64,000 nt of DNA, taken from contig OX438747.1 in the NCBI GenBank assembly GCA_949316235.1, forward strand, positions 30,322,618 through 30,386,617, read 5' to 3'. The notes beneath the pieces were generated by a model that searched no databases, was not told the DNA's origin, and worked only from the letters and a program-made list of their open reading frames with translations. Positions 52,284 to 62,569 of this stretch are shown here, piece by piece; within the stretch, counting starts at the first letter, position 1; each line of letters begins with the position of its first letter. The position numbers and the translations under genes were made by a program. Origin of the DNA: Oegoconia quadripuncta (Eukaryota; Arthropoda; Insecta; Lepidoptera; Autostichidae).

Positions 52284-53496
52284 AAACTTTATGGCTATTA
52301 AATAACGTTGACCAATGAGAAACTGACAAACTCATATTCCAATCAATCACACGCTAGAACGTAGATACTCGTACATAGTGGGTATATCTCCTGTTAGGGG
52401 AGGTTTCCACATAGCCATATCACGCGGTAAAAAAAAAGAACGTAGATAAATCACATAGAAAATCATGACATGTTTTAAATAAATTCGCCAATTGCCTTCT
52501 CCGAAAGGAGTCAATAAAACGAAAAAAAAAATTAAATAAATTCGATATTTCTAGGCAGTCCACCCACATCAGGCTTTTTGTAGGTCCGACAATAGGGTAA
52601 TTTTCTTAACGATACTTTTATCACCGATTTTGTGGCCGACTTATCCTAGAACGTGTGCGTTTCAATATTACAACCTGTAGATTGGCGCCAAACAAATGTT
52701 TCGAAGCTCACTCGAATTACTTATACAAACTAGTTTTATGTATTTATTTGTGTGGAATTCTTTCTATTGTGCACTTTTATTGTTATTATGGGAAATGTCA
52801 GTTGGTACTTGTCGGTACGGAGTAGCTCGCGTGCTTCGAGGAAGGCTATAGTTTTTTTCAGTCGGCGTTTCGTTGATTGAATAGACCGGATATTGTACAG
52901 TGATTCAGAACGCGTGATTGCTCGATAAAAATGGTAGATGTGACGTATAATAGAGTAGGCGTTTTCGTGAGATTTTTTTTTAGTGGCCGCAAAGGAAAAA
53001 ACTCGATAGCTGTAAAAAAATTTGGACACCGGCGACGCTGTTCGTTTCGCATACCAATGTCATATGATACTTTTCTCTTCACACATGTTATAAACGCAGG
53101 GTGCATCATCGTTTTTTGGGATTCTGTACCCAAAGGGCAAGAGAACTATTGCCGTCATTTTGTAATTCTTTTCTATCCTCTGTATATGTCACAGGTCTCT
53201 AGATCATAAATGGAATGACTATGAAATTTCAATATTTTATGTATAACGTAGAATCGAATATTGAATTTAAAATTCAAAATAGTGTGCCAAAAACCTCGTT
53301 TGGCTAGCCATGGCGGGGTATTCTTACCACTTTTCTGAAACAGCGGGTCCTTCGATAGTCAACTGTCTTCCGCGTGAGTTGGTAGGTGGAACCGGCGAAG
53401 ACCACCAGCTACGTGAGGAGTCCGATAATCGACGGTACGCGATGACGGTCAATTATAGACTGGTTTAAAAAATGGCGGACAGCTCAGAGAGGCAGC
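52284..53496. other. Region between gene C and the BEL/Pao element
   Basis: Bases 52307-52370 resemble the dispersed repeat seen near base 1 and 11340. An ATG at 52931 in an AAAAATGG context opens 92 codons that I do not recognise. No supported gene. Confidence 0.3.
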
Positions 53497-54112
53497 TGTA
53501 GACGTTATTTTGAAACAAGTAAAATAGAGCGCCACTCTGGGGTCGCTCTGGTAAGTCAGCGGTTTGAGAGAGACGGACGACGACGGGAGCGAGAGGGAAG
53601 ATGGAGCCAGCGGGAGCTCGGCGAAAATCGGTACTTCGACACCGCACACACACACACACAATCTTCTTGGGGATGCCGAAGTATAAACAAAACTCTTGAT
53701 AGTGTTGAAAACTATTCTTCTTTAATTCTCACAATTCACAATTCACAAACTTTTCACTTTTACTTTTCCGAGAACCGACCGCAGTATTTGACGTTGTGCT
53801 TGTAACTAGACAGACTACCGTGGGCACCTTTCTTTTATCTTGCCAAAATCGTCGGGTCCTGACTGGATGTCCAATAGGATTACAGGAATTAATTATTTTT
53901 ATCCAATCAGAACCCGAGGCGAATAAACTTTCAAAAGTACCCACTTAAATTTCTATTCTTTTTTTATTAAAAAAGCGCCTCTGGCGGCCAAAATACTTCC
54001 ACTGCGGTCGGCTCGACATTGACTCTATACAATATCAATAAAATCATCGATTACACAAAAAAATACACAAAATTACAAAAAATACAACCACGAATCACTG
54101 TGCTCCTTAACA
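53497..54112 (-). repeat. BEL/Pao 3' LTR (616 bp)
   Basis: On the minus strand begins TGTTAAGGAGCACAG just after the polypurine tract and ends GTCTACA. Bases 53497-54057 are repeated at 59960-60520; 54058-54112 have no counterpart there. Confidence 0.85.
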
Positions 54113-54123
54113 TTCCACCCCCT
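54113..54123 (-). other. BEL/Pao polypurine tract
   Basis: Minus strand AGGGGGTGGAA immediately upstream of the 3' LTR, the expected start of plus-strand DNA synthesis. Confidence 0.7.
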
Positions 54124-54146
54124 AGTAAGAGGATACAGATTAATTA

Positions 54147-57100
54147 TCATCCGATTACTACATCATCGGTGGGGAGCACAATGATTCGGGCGACAGGTCG
54201 AAATAGAGTCCCATTATGAGTCCTTAAAACTACGGACCGCACTTTGCCGTCACTCGCGACATTCACTTTTATTACTTTGCCTTTAAGCCACTGATTTCTA
54301 GGCAACGCACTATCGCATATTAGAGCGATATCACTCACTTTCACTGGCGGAACGTCATCAGTCCATTTCGACCGTCGTTGAAGTGTCGGCAGGTACTCGC
54401 GGCGCCATCGACGCCAGAAAGCATCGGCCAACGCATTGGCCTGCCTCCATTGTCTCCTCGCGTTCACATCGGCTGGATCAGCAGGAACCATTGGTGCATC
54501 ACCCGTCGTTGTTCCGAGTAGTAAATGGTTTGGTGTTAATACTACCGGGTTCGTGGGGTCATCAGTAATATAGGTTAGGGGACGAGTGTTTATTGTTAAC
54601 TCGGCCTCAAGCAGCAAAGTGTGTAAAACCTCCTCTCTTGGAGTTTGCTCTTTCAAGGTTGCTTTCAATGCGTTTTTAACAGAGCGTACAAGGCGTTCCC
54701 AAATTCCCCCCATGTGAGGAGCAGAGGGGGGATTGAATCGCCATTCCACACCATATCTCGCTGCTGTTTCTTTAGCGTCGAATTCTTGGAGCGCTGCACG
54801 AAGTTCATTGTTTGCTCCGATGAAATTAGTCCCGCGGTCACTGAAGAAGATGGCGGGACGACCCCGGCGGGCGGTTAAACGTCGAATTGCCATAATTACA
54901 GAGTCGGTGTTCAAAGAAGCTGCCATCTCCAGATGTACAGCTCGGGTAGCCAGGCATGTAAACAGCACACCCCAGCGTTTCTCTCGTCGGCGGCCGATGG
55001 CAACAATCATAGGGCCAAAATAATCCACCCCACAATTTACGAATGCGCGTCTATTTGAGGTAAGACGCGCGGCGGGAAGATCGGCCATCTTTGGTATTTG
55101 TGGTTGCGCCCGGGCAAGTCGGCAGGGTTGACAGGATGCAACAATCTTTTTAACAGTTGGTCGTAGATGCACCACCCAATATCTTTCTCTCATATTGTTA
55201 ATAACTTGTTCATGGTTCGCATGTAGGGCGCGAACGTGGTAATGGTGAACTAGTAGGCGCGTTATGGGGTCACGCCCGTCTAGAATCACCGGATGGCGTT
55301 CTCCAAAGGTGAGCTCGGGGGCGGCGGCTATGCGGCCCCTAACTCGTAAAAATCCGTCTTCAAAGATGATTGGATCAAGGGCTCGAAGGTTGCTATTCGG
55401 CGGGAGTCCCCGGCCAGAATTGAGCGCAGCTATCTCGGGCGCAAATGAGCGCGCCTGAGATTGACGAAGCAGAAGCCCTTCGGCCTCCGTCACGATGGCA
55501 TGGTCCATGTGAGTTGCAAGGCGGCGTTGGCAGCGCCTCACAAAGGTTAATACGCGCGCAGCCACGCGTATCGCGCGGCGCCACGACGAAAAGCGCGCTG
55601 TATCAATCAGCGGCGCCGACGGCTCGGCGCAGGCGAGGACACGAGCGCGCGTTAAGCGCTCTGTGTCAACATCAGGGGCGGCCGACAACTCGGCCGCATC
55701 TATGGTTGGCCATGGTGCTTGCGGATCGCACAGAAAGGAAGGACCCGAAACCCACATACTACATTCCCGCGGCCAGACAACCTTTGTCCCCTCATCGGCC
55801 GGGTTCTCACGTGAAGGTACCCAGCCCCACTCGCTTCTCTCACTCCTACTCTCGATTTCACCTAATCTAAACGCTACGAATTTCTGATAATCGCGACTAC
55901 ATGAATTTATCCAATTTAAGACCGTTTTAGAGTCTGTCCATAAATAACGACGCACGTTAGGAAGCCCTAGTGCATTGACTACCGTGTCCGCTAATCTGCA
56001 CACTAAAACTGCCGCTTGTAGCTCTAAACGTGGCACCGAAATCATCTTTATCGGAGCCACACGCGCCTTCCCGGCTACAAGCGCACACACGCGCTCACCT
56101 AACTCATTAGAACCTACTAAATAGGCTACTGCGGCATAAGCCACCTCGCTCGCGTCTCCGAACACATGTAACTGCAAATTATTATTTACATTAATGCCGT
56201 ACCAACGGGGAATTTTAATATTTCCTATTTTAGGAACGTTTTTGACCCAAGTTAGCCAGGCCTCAGCCTCCTTGTCTAGCAACTGATCATCCCAATTGAT
56301 TCCCGACCGCCAGATTTGTTGCAACAAAATGCGAGTGGGAATAATGACCGGACAAAGAAAGCCTAGGGGGTCAAAGATGGACATCACTGCTCTTAAAAAT
56401 TCCCTTTTGGTAGGTATTACCTGTCCAGAAGCTATCTGTGGAGATAAACGCTTTAAAGACACGTCAAAACCTAAATCATCTGTGCGTGGATTCCATATCA
56501 GCCCTAACGTTCTCTCTTCAGCTCCGTTCGCATTTTCCAATTGGACTATATTAGAATTGTCCGCCTGAAGTTGAGCATGCAATGTAGGGGAGTTAGTAAC
56601 CCACCCCCTGATATGGAAACCACCCGCTGCATGCACAGCAGATACGTCATCTATCATTTTCTTCGCAACTTGATCGCTGTCCATGCTATCCAAATAATCG
56701 TCCATGTAATGTTTTTCATTAATGGCTTTCACAGCCTCACAATGTGAATTTGCGAATTCACTCGCATTTTTATTTAAAATAAAAATAGCAGAAGTAGGCG
56801 AGGACGTTGCTCCGAAAATCATTGATGACATAGTATACACGTCGGGGGTCCGGGTTCGATCCCGGCCCCGCCACAAAAATGATTGCGCTCCACGATCATC
56901 AGGGCGTATCTTTACACGCATGAACATATCAGCTATGTCTGCCTTAATGGCTATTTTTCCTAAACGAAACTTAACTAATACATCGATCAATGAATTTAAT
57001 AAATCAGGACCACTAACTAAATGATCATTTAGTGAATTTCCTAAATGAGAGGCGGCTGCGTCAAAAACTAAACGAAGCTTACCGGGCTTATTTGGGTTAA

Positions 57101-59921
57101 GTACCCCAAAGTGAGGTAAAAACCATCGCGGGTTCGATTCCCGAGCTGAGTCAACTTTTTCTGCATAGCCTTCTTTAAAAAGTCTCTCAATTTGAGCCTC
57201 ATACGCAGCGGCAAAAATAGGATCTTTATCCATACGCTTTTCTATACCTAAGAGACGATTCCTAGCCATATTATAGTTATTTGGAAACTCCGGATTATCG
57301 AGCTTCCAAAGCAAACCTACTTCCCAGCCTCCATCAACACGTTTGCTAGTATTTTGCAAAATACTATTGGCTCGCTCGGACTCACAATTTTTACGTGGTA
57401 GTTGGGACACACCGATAGATTCTAATTCGAATTGGTTTTTAACTAAAGTGTGTAAATCAGACTCTACCACTGCCACGCAATTCACACGTTCAGAATCGCA
57501 TTTAGATCCTAGCTTTCCTATGGGTCCATGTATGACCCAGCCTAGCTCAGTGAGAGAAGCGACTGGTTGACCGGATTTACCTTGACGCATTTCCCGGCCG
57601 ACGATGAGCTCCCAGTTATCCTGACCGAGGAGTAGTAGGGGCTTCACATCCCTTCTCTCACTGCAATCCTTGGTGTCACTGCATTCCAGAAAATCACTGC
57701 AATCCAAGTCTCTGAGGTGCACATAACTGTTCTTCAGACCCACTGGAACCGATTGTTTCGGTAGGTCAAGACCACTAAGAGTGCGTACTTTTACTTTACG
57801 CACAGTCCCGTTAACACCGCGTAAACACAGCTGCACTTCACGAGAGTCAGTGTCCGATATCACGTGACCTTGCGCGGTCACAATTGTTAACGGTGATTTT
57901 TCTGCATAATTGTTTACCGGAACAATATCACTACTAACTAGCGAAACAGACGCACCATCGTCCAGTAGAGCGTAAGTATTCACATTACAATTGTCCCATA
58001 AAATTGTCACCGGTATCATTTTTAGGAGAGCTTTCGAGCTCCATTGTCCAACACTTGTCACTTTTTCAACTTTCGAGTCCGTGTTTACTGATTGCTCTTT
58101 GGCCGACGGCGGCCGTTTAAAATGTAAAAGAGCATGGTGGGGCGCGTAACACTCCGAGCACCTTTGCGCCACACAAAACACACGCGGATGTTTCTTGTCC
58201 AAACACTTGAAACATATTTTGTTTGTTTTAGCGACTTCCCATCGTTCATTATTGTTCATCGCTAAAAACCGTTTGCACTGATGAAGTCTATGATCACCGC
58301 TACACAGTTCACAATTACTACTATTCGAAGTAGTAGGGCGGCGAGACGGGCCTGCCCCGCGAGGCGTCGCGGTTGAGGCTGTAGCGACTGTGGCTACTTT
58401 ATGCACCACGTGACGAACCGGCACTATTCGATTACGCGATGCGAAGCCAGACGGCGCACTAGTCGAAGCTTGCGGTTGCGACGTAAGGGTGTACGGAAAC
58501 ACATAGGAAGCTGACTGAGTCAGCTCAGTGATAAAGTCCAAAAACACTTCTAAATTTGGAGACACTCTTAAGTCCATACTTGAGTCTTTATCGCGCACTC
58601 TCAAATAGTCACCATACTTAGCACGTTGTATGGATGTTAATTTGTTTAACAACTCGCTCACTATTTGTGCGTTATTCACAAAACCGTCCGCGCATGCGTC
58701 TTTCAGTAAAGACACACAGTTTCGCACCACTGAAGTGAACTTACGTAGTTCGCGACCACTGTCCGTCACTCGAGGAAGCGCTCTTATCTTCCGAAGAGCA
58801 CAGTCCAAAATTGCACCCGGATGTCCGAACTCATCACACAACGCACTAATGACAGTGTCCGGGTTCGATGCTGATCGAAGAAGGTCTTCCACCACTGTTT
58901 TAGCTTCACCACACAATGCTTGTTGTAGGCGTGCCATATTTTCAAACGGAGCGAAGTTGTACGCGGCTGTCGATCTTTCATAACTTCGCTTGAAGGCGAT
59001 CCACTCGGCGGGGTTCCCGTCGAATCGAGGCAACTCGTAGGTTTGGCGCGGCTTAGGGCGAGACATGCCAATAATAGCTTCAGCTAATTGTTCAAGCCCT
59101 TCAGCGCGACCACGGTGACGTTCCGACGAACGTTCTCGGCGTGGAGCAGGCGTTGTCCACGGAGTTGGTTGCGGTGCGGGCGCCTCCTGTTGAGGCGGGT
59201 TTGCCGTCGTTTGCGGCGGAGGTGGCGCCGACGTCTCGGCGGCCGTTGCTGCAGGCGGACGCTGATAAGCGGGGGTCGTGTCCAGCCATTCTTCCACGCG
59301 ACGCTGTTGTACCCCTCTTCCGACCTGTGAGCGTTCTTCCTCTTCGTCGTCAGCTGCTATTGCGGCTTCCATGTTGGCTCTGTACATATCTATCTTCTTC
59401 TGAGCCACATCATCGTGTATACGAGCTCTCTCCATAGCAGCTTCATATTCATGCTGCTTTAATTGAGCTTGCATATCTAGCATGCGCCGCGTACGTCTCG
59501 ATCCCGACAAATTGCTTCCGGCACTACTCTTCGCCACTGGGTAACTTTCTTGGATCGGTTGCAGTCGAAAAACAGGACGCGGATCCACAATTACACTGCC
59601 TTCAATGTCTACGGGGATACGAGGCGGTTCATTACTGCAGGCGGCAACAGGCTCACTTGGTTCCACAGTCACACGATGATCGTACACTCGGTAATCTTGA
59701 CTCGGCATAACACGAGGTACATCGCCGATCACAACGCCAGAGTCGGCAATCGCAGAAGCTGTTGGAGGGGTAGGCGCGGCTGTTCCAACAACGGTGAACC
59801 GATCTTCACGCGCACCGGCGGCGCCACCGTCGCGAACAAACACCACTCGCGGGCCTGCCTCCCCTCTTTCAACACTATCTTCATTTCGCCGAGACATGCT
59901 TCTTGTCTGCCTCTCGCTCAT
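54147..59921 (-). CDS. BEL/Pao gag-pol polyprotein, uninterrupted
   Basis: About 1924 residues from the ATG at 59921-59919 (MSERQTRSMSRRNED) to TGA at 54149-54147. The frame stays open further upstream into the LTR, but this Met is the first one downstream of the primer-binding site. In order: Pro-rich gag; DUF1759 (about 300-440, PRFDGNPAEW); Cys/His knuckles (about 540-590); aspartic protease (near 650, LLDDGAS); reverse transcriptase with the YMDD core near 1070; RNase H (near 1255, VFGDAS); integrase with an HHCC finger (about 1560) and catalytic core (DYFGP near 1634, SDRGTNF near 1695, Glu near 1744); DUF5641 at the C terminus. No stops or frameshifts, so it could still encode working enzymes. 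Confidence 0.93.
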   Translation of the reverse strand: MSERQTRSMSRRNEDSVERGEAGPRVVFVRDGGAAGAREDRFTVVGTAAPTPPTASAIADSGVVIGDVPRVMPSQDYRVYDHRVTVEPSEPVAACSNEPPRIPVDIEGSVIVDPRPVFRLQPIQESYPVAKSSAGSNLSGSRRTRRMLDMQAQLKQHEYEAAMERARIHDDVAQKKIDMYRANMEAAIAADDEEEERSQVGRGVQQRRVEEWLDTTPAYQRPPAATAAETSAPPPPQTTANPPQQEAPAPQPTPWTTPAPRRERSSERHRGRAEGLEQLAEAIIGMSRPKPRQTYELPRFDGNPAEWIAFKRSYERSTAAYNFAPFENMARLQQALCGEAKTVVEDLLRSASNPDTVISALCDEFGHPGAILDCALRKIRALPRVTDSGRELRKFTSVVRNCVSLLKDACADGFVNNAQIVSELLNKLTSIQRAKYGDYLRVRDKDSSMDLRVSPNLEVFLDFITELTQSASYVFPYTLTSQPQASTSAPSGFASRNRIVPVRHVVHKVATVATASTATPRGAGPSRRPTTSNSSNCELCSGDHRLHQCKRFLAMNNNERWEVAKTNKICFKCLDKKHPRVFCVAQRCSECYAPHHALLHFKRPPSAKEQSVNTDSKVEKVTSVGQWSSKALLKMIPVTILWDNCNVNTYALLDDGASVSLVSSDIVPVNNYAEKSPLTIVTAQGHVISDTDSREVQLCLRGVNGTVRKVKVRTLSGLDLPKQSVPVGLKNSYVHLRDLDCSDFLECSDTKDCSERRDVKPLLLLGQDNWELIVGREMRQGKSGQPVASLTELGWVIHGPIGKLGSKCDSERVNCVAVVESDLHTLVKNQFELESIGVSQLPRKNCESERANSILQNTSKRVDGGWEVGLLWKLDNPEFPNNYNMARNRLLGIEKRMDKDPIFAAAYEAQIERLFKEGYAEKVDSARESNPRWFLPHFGVLNPNKPGKLRLVFDAAASHLGNSLNDHLVSGPDLLNSLIDVLVKFRLGKIAIKADIADMFMRVKIRPDDRGAQSFLWRGRDRTRTPDVYTMSSMIFGATSSPTSAIFILNKNASEFANSHCEAVKAINEKHYMDDYLDSMDSDQVAKKMIDDVSAVHAAGGFHIRGWVTNSPTLHAQLQADNSNIVQLENANGAEERTLGLIWNPRTDDLGFDVSLKRLSPQIASGQVIPTKREFLRAVMSIFDPLGFLCPVIIPTRILLQQIWRSGINWDDQLLDKEAEAWLTWVKNVPKIGNIKIPRWYGINVNNNLQLHVFGDASEVAYAAVAYLVGSNELGERVCALVAGKARVAPIKMISVPRLELQAAVLVCRLADTVVNALGLPNVRRYLWTDSKTVLNWINSCSRDYQKFVAFRLGEIESRSERSEWGWVPSRENPADEGTKVVWPRECSMWVSGPSFLCDPQAPWPTIDAAELSAAPDVDTERLTRARVLACAEPSAPLIDTARFSSWRRAIRVAARVLTFVRRCQRRLATHMDHAIVTEAEGLLLRQSQARSFAPEIAALNSGRGLPPNSNLRALDPIIFEDGFLRVRGRIAAAPELTFGERHPVILDGRDPITRLLVHHYHVRALHANHEQVINNMRERYWVVHLRPTVKKIVASCQPCRLARAQPQIPKMADLPAARLTSNRRAFVNCGVDYFGPMIVAIGRRREKRWGVLFTCLATRAVHLEMAASLNTDSVIMAIRRLTARRGRPAIFFSDRGTNFIGANNELRAALQEFDAKETAARYGVEWRFNPPSAPHMGGIWERLVRSVKNALKATLKEQTPREEVLHTLLLEAELTINTRPLTYITDDPTNPVVLTPNHLLLGTTTGDAPMVPADPADVNARRQWRQANALADAFWRRWRREYLPTLQRRSKWTDDVPPVKVSDIALICDSALPRNQWLKGKVIKVNVASDGKVRSVVLRTHNGTLFRPVARIIVLPTDDVVIG

Positions 59922-59939
59922 CTCAAACACACTGACTAT

Positions 59940-59955
59940 CCGGCTCGAAGGACCA
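59940..59955 (-). other. BEL/Pao primer-binding site
   Basis: Minus strand TGGTCCTTCGAGCCGG, four bases after the 5' LTR, as expected for a tRNA 3'-end complement. I do not assign the tRNA. Confidence 0.6.
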
Positions 59956-59959
59956 AAAT

Positions 59960-60520
59960 TGTAGACGTTATTTTGAAACAAATAAAATAGAGCGCCACTC
60001 TGGGGTCGCTCTGGTAAGTCAGCGGTTCGAGAGAGACGGACGACGACGGGAGCGAGAGGGAAGATGGAGCCAGCGGGAGCTCGGCGAAAATCGGTACTTC
60101 GACACCGCACACACACACACACAATCTTCTTGGGGATGCCGAAGTATAAACAAAACTCTTGATAGTGTTGAAAACTATTCTTCTTTAATTCTCACAATTC
60201 ACAATTCACAAACTTTTCACTTTTACTTTTCCGAGAACCGACCGCAGTATTTGACGTTGTGCTTGTAACTAGACAGACTACCGTGGGCACCTTTCTTTTA
60301 TCTTGCCAAAATCGTCGGGTCCTGACTGGATGTCCAATAGGATTACAGGAATTAATTATTTTTATCCAATCAGAACCCGAGGCGAATAAACTTTCAAAAG
60401 TACCCACTTAAATTTCTATTCTTTTTTTATTAAAAAAGCGCCTCTGGCGGCCAAAATACTTCCACTGCGGTCGGCTCGACATTGACTCTATACAATATCA
60501 ATAAAATCATCGATTACACA
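59960..60520 (-). repeat. BEL/Pao 5' LTR, truncated by LINE insertion
   Basis: 561 bases matching 53497-54057. It lacks the first 55 bases (start of U3) present in the 3' LTR; instead GC-rich LINE sequence begins at 60521. Confidence 0.85.
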
Positions 60521-60986
60521 CATTCCGCTCCGCGCCGCCGTCGTGCCCGCACGTACCGCGCGCCCTCTCGCTCCGCCATTGCCGTGAGTACGCTGTGCCG
60601 CGTCCCGCACCCCCCCGTGGGTGCGTCATACGCGTTTGTGCCTCCGCACACCCGCCGCCTTTCAGATGCGCGGTTTTTTGTTTCCAATTCATTGGTAACA
60701 CAAAACCGCGTAAGCACTCAGTTTGCGCATCTGCCGCGTTTGAGTTGGTGGATACGTAACCGTGACAACTAAGCCAACTGTCGTTGACCCGGTGCGACTT
60801 CAATCCCTTCAGGACCTGAAGAAACCGGCAGACCCGATCCCATTGCACTTGGGCCTTGACCCAAGGGTGACGGTACGAGCGGCTATCCAATAGGGATACC
60901 TGCTCACACCCCTCCCCTTCTCTCTCCCCCCTGCCATTTGGCAGGGAGGTTTTTCCCCCCCAAATAATAACACCCCCTCAGCCGCT
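60521..60986 (+). promoter_or_regulatory. LINE 5'UTR / internal promoter region
   Basis: 466 bases, GC-rich and unlike the surrounding AT-rich DNA, ending just before the ORF1 ATG at 60987. Non-LTR elements of this type carry an internal promoter here; no motif is assigned. Confidence 0.5.
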
Positions 60987-62564
60987 ATGGCAACCAAAAA
61001 TGAATTTCTGGAGTTAATCTCATCCTTCCTGGAAATCAGCGGCGTCAAATTTGACAAAGCTGCATTTCAAAGTTACTTTAGCGAAGCTCTTAAAGCTAAA
61101 ACTGCCCCACCCGCCCAACTCAACCCCTCGCCCGCTCAAGAAATGGAGTACTCTGACTCCATTTCAACTACCTCCTCCCGTAAGAGGCCCGCCTCACCCG
61201 ATGACGGTTCCAACTCGGAAATCTCCGAGGATGGCACCGTCACCGGCGCTCACCCCTCTCCCGACCAACTCGAGTTCGAATTCGAACTCGTCAAACCCCG
61301 CAAGAAGCGGTCTGCTAAACGCGGTCCCAAAACCGCACCCCCCAGTCCCCCCCCTAGCTCGGCCACCGAGATCCCCCGCCCCCTCTCCCCCCTTCCCCCA
61401 CCCACCCTCTCTCCTTCCCCAGTTCCTCTGATGTCACTAGACATCCCCACCCCCGCCCCCCCAAGCCAGACGGCTGCCCCCCCGACCAAACCAGCAACCC
61501 GCTGCACCCCCACGCTCCCCAAACTCAAAGCCCCCCCGCCTGTCTTTCTCAGAGACAAGACGAAGTGGACCTTCGTCTCAAAGCTCTGCACCGATAACAA
61601 GGTGCATTACTCCCATGCCTCCAACACCGGTGAGGCCATCAAAATAGAAGTCCCCTCAATCACCGATTTTAGGAACCTCACGAGGTTACTGTCCCAAAAT
61701 AGAATCCCCTACCACTCCTATGCGCTCCCCGAGGAGCGTAAAATCCGTGCCGTCCTTCGTGGCGTCCCGCACGAACTCCCCAACGAGGCCATACTCGATG
61801 ACCTCATCCAGCAAGGTTTCCCCGTTGAGGCTGTGCACAAAATGCACAGTCGCACGGGTAGAACATACCCACTGGCCTTAGCCATCCTCACCAACGTCCC
61901 CAACGCTAGGGACATATTCAAAGGAGAACTCACCATCTGTGGACTCTCCAAAATAAAAATAGAGCCCCCGCACAAACGCGGTCACCCCGGTCAGTGCCAC
62001 CGTTGCCAGCTCTATGGCCACGCAGCGGCAAACTGTTCCGCCAACCCTAGGTGCGTAAAGTGCCTAGAGCCACATAGCACAAAAGAGTGCACACGCACAC
62101 GTGACGATGAGACTCCTCCATCGTGCGTGCTATGTGGACAATCCGGCCATACGGCCAACTACCGCGGTTGCCCGCGTGCTCCCCGCCCCCGCCCCACTCA
62201 AAAGGCTCCTAAAGCCTCCACCCAAGCAGGCCACAAACCCTCACCACCCCCGGCGACAGCCTCCCACTTCCCACCCCTAAAGCCCCCCCAGGCCTCAAAC
62301 CCCTGGGGTCCTAAAACCCCAGCCCCCCCCTCAGTCTTCCGTCCTCAGGCTCTTCCAGCCACCCCACGCCCAAACCATCCAAAGCCTCACCCAGGTGGCA
62401 GTATGCCCTCCCTGGCTGAGGACATGCAGACCGTCTACGCTGCAATCAGCGGTATTGATATCGGAGAGATATCAATACTCGCCCGCAAGCTGCGCGCTTC
62501 CCGCACAGCCCAAGAACGTCTCCTTGCCCTAGTAGAACACCATCACCTACTAAACTCCATTTAA
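60987..62564 (+). CDS. LINE ORF1 (gag-like nucleic-acid-binding protein)
   Basis: 525 residues, uninterrupted. Residues 1-200 are Pro/Ser/Thr-rich with a basic KPRKKRSAKRGPK patch. The middle (about 190-330) fits the PRE_C2HC and RRM-like region of Jockey ORF1 proteins (VLRGVPHELP, TICGLSKIKIEPPHKRGHPG). Three Cys knuckles follow at about 337-396: CHRCQLYGHAAANC, CVKCLEPHSTKEC, CVLCGQSGHTANYRGC. Jockey-type ORF1 binds LINE RNA in the cytoplasm. ORF2 starts five bases after its stop. Confidence 0.88.
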   Translation: MATKNEFLELISSFLEISGVKFDKAAFQSYFSEALKAKTAPPAQLNPSPAQEMEYSDSISTTSSRKRPASPDDGSNSEISEDGTVTGAHPSPDQLEFEFELVKPRKKRSAKRGPKTAPPSPPPSSATEIPRPLSPLPPPTLSPSPVPLMSLDIPTPAPPSQTAAPPTKPATRCTPTLPKLKAPPPVFLRDKTKWTFVSKLCTDNKVHYSHASNTGEAIKIEVPSITDFRNLTRLLSQNRIPYHSYALPEERKIRAVLRGVPHELPNEAILDDLIQQGFPVEAVHKMHSRTGRTYPLALAILTNVPNARDIFKGELTICGLSKIKIEPPHKRGHPGQCHRCQLYGHAAANCSANPRCVKCLEPHSTKECTRTRDDETPPSCVLCGQSGHTANYRGCPRAPRPRPTQKAPKASTQAGHKPSPPPATASHFPPLKPPQASNPWGPKTPAPPSVFRPQALPATPRPNHPKPHPGGSMPSLAEDMQTVYAAISGIDIGEISILARKLRASRTAQERLLALVEHHHLLNSI

Positions 62565-62569
62565 GTACA

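Larger units (their letters stand above)
53497..60520 (-). mobile_element. BEL/Pao LTR retrotransposon, complete coding region
   Basis: Read on the minus strand: 5' LTR (60520-59960, truncated), primer-binding site, one long gag-pol frame, polypurine tract, 3' LTR (54112-53497). The protease, reverse transcriptase, RNase H and integrase order with DUF1759 at the start and DUF5641 at the end is diagnostic of BEL/Pao. No envelope gene. The aligned 561 bases of the two LTRs show two mismatches by my count (at 53518/59981 and 53568/60031), so insertion is recent. Target duplication cannot be checked because the right edge is interrupted. Confidence 0.93.

Noticed and set aside
52931..53209. 92-codon plus-strand frame as a gene
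   Set aside because: No homology recognised, odd hydrophobic composition, and antisense frames are equally open.
53449..53661. Short Cys/Val-rich open frame near the left LTR
   Set aside because: It is LTR sequence and its twin occurs in the right LTR; the CVCV run is a translated CA dinucleotide repeat.
56836..56875. tRNA-like T-arm sequence (GGGTTCGATCCCGG) inside the BEL/Pao reverse transcriptase
   Set aside because: It lies in frame in a conserved reverse-transcriptase stretch (PDVYTMSSMIFGA nearby) with no A box or cloverleaf; chance resemblance.
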